In this document: in pieces, positions 4,163-8,044 of the stretch | Layout: each line of letters begins with the position of its first letter | Numbering within the stretch: the first letter of the stretch is position 1 | Source: an uncultured Eubacteriales bacterium | Lineage (GTDB): Bacteria; Bacillota; Clostridia; Peptostreptococcales; Anaerovoracaceae | Assembly (NCBI GenBank): GCA_900542245.1 | Contig: UQMQ01000104.1 | Coordinates: 1 to 8,044 of the forward strand | Length of the DNA stretch: 8,044 bases | Direction: 5' to 3' | Notes under the pieces: generated by a model | The model's database searches: none | Told to the model about the DNA's origin: nothing | Seen by the model: the letters and a program-made list of their open reading frames with translations, nothing else | Translations under genes and position numbers: made by a program

Positions 4163-6814
4163 ATGCAATACTATTTGAAGAATGTCAAGGACGTTTTGAC
4201 TGCGGTCTGTTCCGAGGAAAAGGGACTCACGCAGGGCGAGGCAGAGAAAAGATTAGCGCAGAACGGCAAGAACAAGCTGGCAGAAGCAAAGAAGGATTCT
4301 CTGCTGAAACGATTTTTCGGACAGATGGCGGACCCGATGATCCTGGTGCTCATCGCGGCGGCGGCTGTCTCCGGCGTAACTTCGTTTTATGCAGGAGAAA
4401 GCTTTGCAGATGTGATCATCATTATGGCGGTGGTCATCATCAACGCGCTGCTCGGCATGTATCAGGAGAGCAAGGCGGAGAAAGCCATTGAAGCGCTGCA
4501 GGAAATGGCGGCGGCGACCAGCAAGGTGCTGCGTGACGGCAAGGTGCAGCAGGTGCGCAGTGAAGATTTAGTTGTCGGTGATGTGGTGCTGCTGGAGGCG
4601 GGAGATGCGGTTCCGGCGGACGGTCGCATCATCGAATGTGCGAGCATGAAGATTGAAGAGGCGGCACTGACCGGAGAGAGCGTTCCGGTAACCAAGACCG
4701 CGGATACGCTGTCTGTGGGAGAGGCGAAGGATGTGCCGCTCGGCGACCGCAAGAATATGGTTTACATGGGCAGTACGGTCGTATACGGCAGAGGTGCGGC
4801 AATCATCTGCGCGACCGGCATGGATACGGAGATGGGCAAGATCGCGGATGCGCTGTCGCAGGCGCAGGAGGGCAAAACGCCGCTGCAGATCAAGCTGACA
4901 CAGCTCAGTAAGATTTTAACGGTACTGGTGCTCGTCATCTGTGTGGTTATTTTTGCAGTCAGTCTGCTGCGTGCAGATACTGTCGATGGAAAGGTTCTGC
5001 TGGACACCTTTATGATTGCCGTCAGCTTAGCTGTCGCGGCGATACCGGAGGGTCTGGCAGCGGTCGTGACGATCGTGCTTTCCATCGGCGTGACCAATAT
5101 GAGCAAGCAGAATGCGATCATTCGTAAGCTGACAGCGGTGGAAACGCTCGGCTGCGCGCAGATCATCTGCTCTGACAAGACCGGTACGCTGACACAGAAC
5201 AAAATGACGGTTGTTGATGATTACGGCGAGGATCGGATGTTGCTGGCTTCGGCGATGGCGCTTTGCAGTGATGCGCGGATGGAGGAAGACAGTGATTCCG
5301 CGATTGGAGAGCCGACGGAGTGTGCGCTGGTCAATTATGCACATAAGCTCGGCATGGAAAAGCGCGGGCTGGAACTGGCGCTGCCGCGGGTCGGCGAGGT
5401 GCCGTTTGACAGCAGCCGCAAGATGATGTCGACCTTACATCAGGATAAAGACGAATTAAAGATTATTCAATATACCAAGGGTGCGCCGGATGAAGTACTC
5501 AAAAAGTGCACGATGATCTGGAAGAACGGCGCGGCAGTACCGATGACGGACAGCGACCGACAGGCGATCGCTGCAGCCAACAAGCAGATGGCAGACAGAG
5601 CCCTGCGTGTGCTGATGGCAGCGATGTGCACCTATGATGCAATGCCGTCTGCACTGACGCCGGAGGCGGTGGAGCATGATCTTTGCTTCATCGGTCTGGA
5701 GGGTATGATCGACCCGGTGAGACCGGAGGTCAAGGCCGCCATTGCAGAATGCAATGAGGCGGGTATCCGTCCGATCATGATCACCGGAGACCATATCGAT
5801 ACTGCATCTGCGATCGGCAGAGAGCTTGGTATTTTAGATGATACCCACCACGCCATCACCGGCGCGATGCTCAATGAGATGGACGACGCACAGTTTGAAA
5901 AAGAGATCGAACAGATCAGCGTCTACGCGCGCGTACAGCCGGAGCATAAAGTGCGCATCGTCAAAATGTGGAAACAAAAAGGCTATGTTACCGCAATGAC
6001 CGGAGACGGCGTTAACGACGCACCTAGCATCAAGTCCGCGGATATCGGTGTCGGCATGGGCATCACCGGAACCGACGTGACCAAGAATGTTGCAGACATG
6101 GTATTGGCAGATGACAACTTCGCGACCATCGTCGGCGCGGTTGCCGAGGGTCGCCGTATCTACGACAATATCCGCAAGTCGATCCAGTTCCTGCTGGCAT
6201 CGAACATGAGTGAGGTGCTGAGCATTTTCGCGGCGACAATGCTGGGCTTTGTCATCCTGCAGCCGGTACATCTTCTGTGGATTAATCTGATCACAGACTG
6301 CTTCCCGGCACTGGCGCTGGGCATGGAACGTCCGGAAGCGGATATCATGCAGAGAAAACCGCGTAAGACAACCGATGGCATTTTTGCCGGCGGTCTGGGC
6401 GTCGACATGCTCTATCAAGGAGTGATTCTGGCGGCGCTGACCTTAACCGCATATTTCATCGGACACTATATCGAGGCAGGCGTCTGGGAGATCACGACCA
6501 GTCCGGACGGCACGACCATGGCATTCCTGACCTTGTCGATGGCAGAGATTTTCCATAGCTTCAACATGCGCTCGCAAAGAGACAGTCTGCTGCATATGAA
6601 ATACATGAATCCGGCGCTGATCTGGTCCTCGATCGCCAGCTTTGCAGCAACGACTCTGGTCATTTATGTGCCGTTCCTAGCAGACGCGTTCGAGTTTGAA
6701 CATATCAGTCTGACGGAATACGCGATTGCGCTCGGTCTGGCGTTCTTAGTCATTCCGATCGTGGAGATCATCAAATTCTTCCAACGCAAGGCGGCAGCAG
6801 CAAACGCGAGATAA
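4163..6814 (+). CDS. P-type IIA cation-transporting ATPase, probable Mn2+/Ca2+ exporter
   Basis: This complete 883-aa pump would export divalent cations using an aspartyl-phosphate intermediate. AAGGAAG (4152-4158) lies 4 bases before the ATG. Key sites are all present: TGES (170-173, actuator domain), DKTGT with the phosphorylated D338, and TGDGVNDAP (613-621, hinge). The ion-binding helices carry the class IIA residues: I-PEGL (E296) in M4, N681 and E684 in SNMSE of M5, and N708, T711 and D712 in NLITD of M6. By eye, the M8 position equivalent to SERCA E908 is Q805, as in plasma-membrane Ca2+ pumps. About ten membrane helices are visible: two before the actuator domain, two around PEGL and six at the C-terminus. 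Sequence alone would suggest Ca2+, but the Mn2+ riboswitch upstream points to Mn2+ export, as for streptococcal and lactococcal homologues. It is transcribed alone and ends in its own terminator. Confidence 0.95.
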   Translation: MQYYLKNVKDVLTAVCSEEKGLTQGEAEKRLAQNGKNKLAEAKKDSLLKRFFGQMADPMILVLIAAAAVSGVTSFYAGESFADVIIIMAVVIINALLGMYQESKAEKAIEALQEMAAATSKVLRDGKVQQVRSEDLVVGDVVLLEAGDAVPADGRIIECASMKIEEAALTGESVPVTKTADTLSVGEAKDVPLGDRKNMVYMGSTVVYGRGAAIICATGMDTEMGKIADALSQAQEGKTPLQIKLTQLSKILTVLVLVICVVIFAVSLLRADTVDGKVLLDTFMIAVSLAVAAIPEGLAAVVTIVLSIGVTNMSKQNAIIRKLTAVETLGCAQIICSDKTGTLTQNKMTVVDDYGEDRMLLASAMALCSDARMEEDSDSAIGEPTECALVNYAHKLGMEKRGLELALPRVGEVPFDSSRKMMSTLHQDKDELKIIQYTKGAPDEVLKKCTMIWKNGAAVPMTDSDRQAIAAANKQMADRALRVLMAAMCTYDAMPSALTPEAVEHDLCFIGLEGMIDPVRPEVKAAIAECNEAGIRPIMITGDHIDTASAIGRELGILDDTHHAITGAMLNEMDDAQFEKEIEQISVYARVQPEHKVRIVKMWKQKGYVTAMTGDGVNDAPSIKSADIGVGMGITGTDVTKNVADMVLADDNFATIVGAVAEGRRIYDNIRKSIQFLLASNMSEVLSIFAATMLGFVILQPVHLLWINLITDCFPALALGMERPEADIMQRKPRKTTDGIFAGGLGVDMLYQGVILAALTLTAYFIGHYIEAGVWEITTSPDGTTMAFLTLSMAEIFHSFNMRSQRDSLLHMKYMNPALIWSSIASFAATTLVIYVPFLADAFEFEHISLTEYAIALGLAFLVIPIVEIIKFFQRKAAAANAR

Positions 6815-6871
6815 CGCGCGATTGCCGTAAAAAACAGACAACGAGCAAGTTTCCAAAAAGAAAATCATACG

Positions 6872-6929
6872 AAATCCCGCTGCAGGCGGTCGGACAGAAC
6901 ACCGACCGTCAACGCGGGATTTGCTTTTT
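6872..6929 (+). terminator. Strong intrinsic terminator after the P-type ATPase
   Basis: AAATCCCGC (6872-6880) pairs with GCGGGATTT (6914-6922), enclosing a second perfect stem CGGTCGG/CCGACCG (6887-6893/6902-6908). GCTTTTTG follows. This closes the P-type ATPase transcript about 60 bases after its stop and separates it from the toxin-antitoxin region. Confidence 0.9.
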
Positions 6930-6958
6930 GTGCGGATAGCAAACAAATGCAAAAATGA

Positions 6959-6987
6959 TTTCACCGCTGCGGGAATCGTGATATAAT
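6959..6987 (+). promoter_or_regulatory. Extended -10 promoter of the toxin-antitoxin-like unit
   Basis: A perfect TATAAT (6982-6987) is preceded by TG at 6979-6980, the extended -10 motif. The -35 box, TTTCAC at 6959-6964 with 17-base spacing, matches consensus at four of six positions. Transcription would start near 6994, exactly where the structured leader begins. Confidence 0.82.
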
Positions 6988-6994
6988 ATCCTTA

Positions 6995-7084
6995 CCAAGA
7001 AGGATTTCTCTTTGAGAGATAGATAGAAACGTCCTTTTTGGACACCTTTCTACTTGGAATATCAGAGAAAGGAAAATTTCGTCG
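6995..7084 (+). promoter_or_regulatory. Structured 5' leader with competing hairpins
   Basis: The predicted transcript starts with a 10-bp stem (6995-7004 with 7032-7041, one G-U) that encloses another hairpin, ATTTCTC/GAGAGAT (7004-7010/7014-7020; A7004 can serve only one of the two). Two alternatives use the same bases: GTCC-TTTTT-GGAC (7031-7043), extended by TAGAAA/TTTCTA (7024-7029/7047-7052), and CCTTTCT/AGAAAGG (7045-7051/7066-7072), which would sequester the AAAGGAAA purine tract. I do not recognise it as a known riboswitch. It could be an attenuator, an mRNA stabiliser or a binding site. Confidence 0.5.
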
Positions 7085-7102
7085 ATGTTAGGAGTGAATC
7101 AT

Positions 7103-7273
7103 ATGGGAACAAGCGAAACAAGCAGGGATTTTTACAATGAGAATCCTTTTCATCTAAAGTCCGCAGATGAGATTTATGCGGAATTGGCTGCAGCACGCGC
7201 ATGCTATGAGCGTGGCGAATATGAGGATTTTGACGAGGTGATGGACGAAATCAGTGCGAAATATGACTTATAA
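7103..7273 (+). CDS. Small antitoxin-like protein of a type II toxin-antitoxin pair
   Basis: A 56-aa acidic protein. I chose ATG 7103 because AGGAG (7090-7094) lies 8 bases upstream; an in-frame ATG at 7085 would add MLGVNH and has a weaker, more distant purine tract, so it cannot be excluded. The C-terminal half (ELAAARACYERGEYEDFDEVMDEI...KYDL) has the acidic helical pattern 'Y-x-x-G-x-x-x-D-x-D-E-V-x-x-x-I-x-x-K-Y-x-L' common to toxin-binding tails of RelB/Phd-type antitoxins. There is little room for an N-terminal DNA-binding domain, so autoregulation may depend on something else. The stop overlaps the start of the toxin-like frame by 11 bases, the usual arrangement for such pairs. Its partner is broken, so it may now be orphaned. 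Confidence 0.68.
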   Translation: MGTSETSRDFYNENPFHLKSADEIYAELAAARACYERGEYEDFDEVMDEISAKYDL

Positions 7274-7595
7274 GGTTGTCATTACGCCACATGCAAAATC
7301 TCAACTTGAGCAGTATATCGCATACACAATAAAATCATTCAAGAACAAGTAAGCAGGAAGAGCCATTCGTGATGATGCAATAAAAACAAGACAGCGTTTA
7401 TCAGATATTGCACCAAGTTTGGCTTTATGTGAGAATGCGGTGCTTGCCGCGCATGGTTACCGTAAAATATCGTTTACAAGACATCCATTTTTCATGGTGT
7501 ATAGAACAAACGGAAAACATGTGATTGTAGAGGCTATGTACCATGAATTACAGGATTATGAATCTGTATTCGCGCATAAAGTGAGTACACAATAG
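7263..7595 (+). pseudogene. RelE/ParE-type toxin gene interrupted by an in-frame stop
   Basis: The frame opens at ATG 7263 inside the antitoxin stop region and reads MTYKVVITPHAKSQLEQYIA..., then meets TAA at 7350-7352 after 29 codons. Without any frame change it continues for 80 more sense codons to TAG 7593-7595. The continuation includes GYRKISFTRHPFFMVYR and VIVEAMYHELQDYE, the strand and C-terminal pattern of RelE/ParE-family toxins (mRNA interferase or gyrase-poison fold). An intact version would be about 110 aa, normal for the family. A single C-to-T change (CAA to TAA) would explain the break. No ATG follows the stop until late in the frame, so an active core is unlikely to be made by restart. 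Unless the stop is a sequencing error or is read through, the toxin is dead. Confidence 0.85.
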
Positions 7596-7830
7596 AACTG
7601 CCAGGAAGGCTACACGACAGTATTGAGCCGCATTATCGAAGAAACGCTCAAAGACCCGGAAGCGATCAAAAATACCTTTAACTGGTGGGGCGTCATAAGG
7701 AAAGCAAGAAGCTGAAAACGAATCAGCCCAATCCTAATGCTTCTTATATTTGAGGGGAGAGACCTCCTCAAGGCTGACTCCCCGGCGCCTACTTGCTGGG
7801 CAGGCACAAAGAGAAAGGCTGCCGATAGTC
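7596..7830 (+). other. Gene-free stretch with coding debris and a GC-rich foldable patch
   Basis: No intact gene is visible. From 7596 the toxin frame stays open after its TAG as NCQEGYTTVLSRIIEETLKD... to TGA at 7712-7714, and a second frame from 7682 reads LVGRHKESKKLKTNQPNPNA... to TGA at 7751-7753. Both look protein-like but lack starts and ribosome binding sites, so they may be remnants of a lost, frameshifted gene I do not recognise. From 7750 the DNA is GC-rich with two competing stems, TTGAGG/CCTCAA (7750-7755/7766-7771) and GGGGAG/CTCCCC (7754-7759/7778-7783), without a T run. Confidence 0.4.
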
Positions 7831-7859
7831 TTGCAAGCATAGGAACCTTTTGCTATAAT
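7831..7859 (+). promoter_or_regulatory. Promoter of the AAA-type ATPase gene
   Basis: TTGCAA (7831-7836) and TATAAT (7854-7859) are spaced by 17 bases, with TG at 7851-7852 completing an extended -10. Transcription would begin near 7866, leaving a leader of about 100 bases before ATG 7967. Confidence 0.85.
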
Positions 7860-7880
7860 TTATTATTAACCAGCCGTATA

Positions 7881-7892
7881 TTCCCATGGGAA
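7881..7892. repeat. 12-bp perfect palindrome in the ATPase leader
   Basis: TTCCCATGGGAA is a perfect palindrome about 15-26 bases downstream of the predicted transcription start, a position suited to an operator where a dimeric repressor could block transcription. As RNA it could only form a tight hairpin with a very small loop, so a DNA site is more likely if it functions at all. Confidence 0.5.
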
Positions 7893-7925
7893 AAGTACGA
7901 TGATAGAAGCAGAATAGCGGAGAAC

Positions 7926-7942
7926 TCTGAGAAGATCTGAGA
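7926..7942. repeat. Pair of 7-bp direct repeats, 10-bp period, before the ATPase gene
   Basis: TCTGAGA occurs at 7926-7932 and 7936-7942, one helical turn apart, about 25 bases before the start codon. The second copy is part of ATCT-G-AGAT. These may be regulator contacts or chance. Confidence 0.5.
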
Positions 7943-7966
7943 TTTTATATAAGGAGAGGGAAAGCC

Positions 7967-8044
7967 ATGAGACTGACATTAGAGAATATAGCGAAAGTCA
8001 GAAATGCCGATGTTGAAATCAACGGGATTACATTAATCGCCGGA
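7967..8044 (+). CDS. AAA-family ATPase, 5' end only
   Basis: The first 26 codons read MRLTLENIAKVRNADVEING followed by ITLIAG at the window edge. This is the typical N-terminal beta-strand pattern of AAA/SMC/OLD-like ATPases ('L-x-N-I-x-x-x-x-x-A-x-I-x-x-x-G-I-T-x-I-x-G'), where the Walker A (G-x-N-x-x-G-K-S/T) would follow directly outside the window. AAGGAGAGGG (7951-7960) supplies a ribosome binding site 6-10 bases before the ATG. Such ATPases next to toxin-antitoxin remnants often belong to defence modules (OLD/Gabija-like, retron or Abi systems) but also occur as lone housekeeping-like genes. The effector and subtype cannot be read from this fragment. Confidence 0.72.
   Translation, partial: MRLTLENIAKVRNADVEINGITLIAG

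Noticed and set aside
5834..6418. Reverse-strand frame of 194 aa opposite the P-type ATPase
   Set aside because: The + strand encodes the conserved hinge and M5/M6 motifs here; the antisense frame is His/Asp/Arg-rich and lacks family features.
7610..7840. Reverse-strand frame of 76 aa in the gene-free stretch
   Set aside because: No ribosome binding site or domain; it crosses the remnant frames and the fold.
7737..7940. + strand frame of 67 aa covering the promoter region before the AAA ATPase
   Set aside because: It runs through the GC-rich fold, a near-consensus promoter and the palindrome, has no ribosome binding site and no recognisable domain.
1..8044. tRNA/rRNA genes, CRISPR array, insertion sequence with terminal inverted repeats
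   Set aside because: No cloverleaf, rRNA motif, regularly spaced repeat array, transposase frame or paired terminal repeats were seen on either strand.

Overview
The window looks like chromosomal DNA of a low-to-moderate-GC Gram-positive anaerobe, most probably a gut Clostridia/Oscillospirales member. This is an inference from strong AGGAGG-type ribosome binding sites, Firmicutes-style promoters, a yybP-ykoY riboswitch and the style of the Tad-like proteins; no marker gene fixes the taxon. All supported genes lie on the + strand. Many long reverse-strand open frames exist, but they are antisense shadows.

Region 1 (1-3908) is the end of a tightly packed operon for a divergent Tad/Flp-type (type II secretion/type IV pilus superfamily) machine. 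It holds the tail of an upstream gene (perhaps CpaB-like), a CpaF/TadA-like secretion ATPase, TadB-like and TadC-like inner-membrane platform proteins, and then a run of four small proteins that each begin with a single hydrophobic helix (60, 45, 152 and 55 aa). Two of the four are clear paralogues (MK-x-L...IG-x-ILLGA...SLKS), and the last is hidden out of frame inside the 3' end of the third. Stop/start overlaps (ATGA) and short gaps indicate translational coupling. The ATPase would power assembly or export through the TadB/C platform, and the small helices are the candidate pilin-like or pseudopilin-like substrates. No prepilin peptidase and no classical Flp cleavage motif is visible.

Region 2 (3909-6930) is a self-contained metal-homeostasis unit. 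It has a consensus promoter (TTGACA-17-TAAAAT), a yybP-ykoY manganese riboswitch, and a terminator that shares bases with riboswitch helix P1. A complete 883-aa P-type IIA cation ATPase follows, closed by a strong intrinsic terminator. The architecture predicts that high Mn2+ stabilises the aptamer, blocks the terminator and switches on a Mn2+/Ca2+ exporter.

Region 3 (6931-8044) is accessory in character and visibly richer in AT. An extended -10 promoter drives a structured leader, a small antitoxin-like gene and a RelE/ParE-type toxin gene with an in-frame TAA at codon 30, so the toxin is a pseudogene. About 370 bases without an intact gene follow, with coding debris and a GC-rich foldable patch. 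They end in a strong promoter, a 12-bp palindrome and a pair of 7-bp direct repeats just before the start of an AAA-type ATPase gene that runs off the end of the window.
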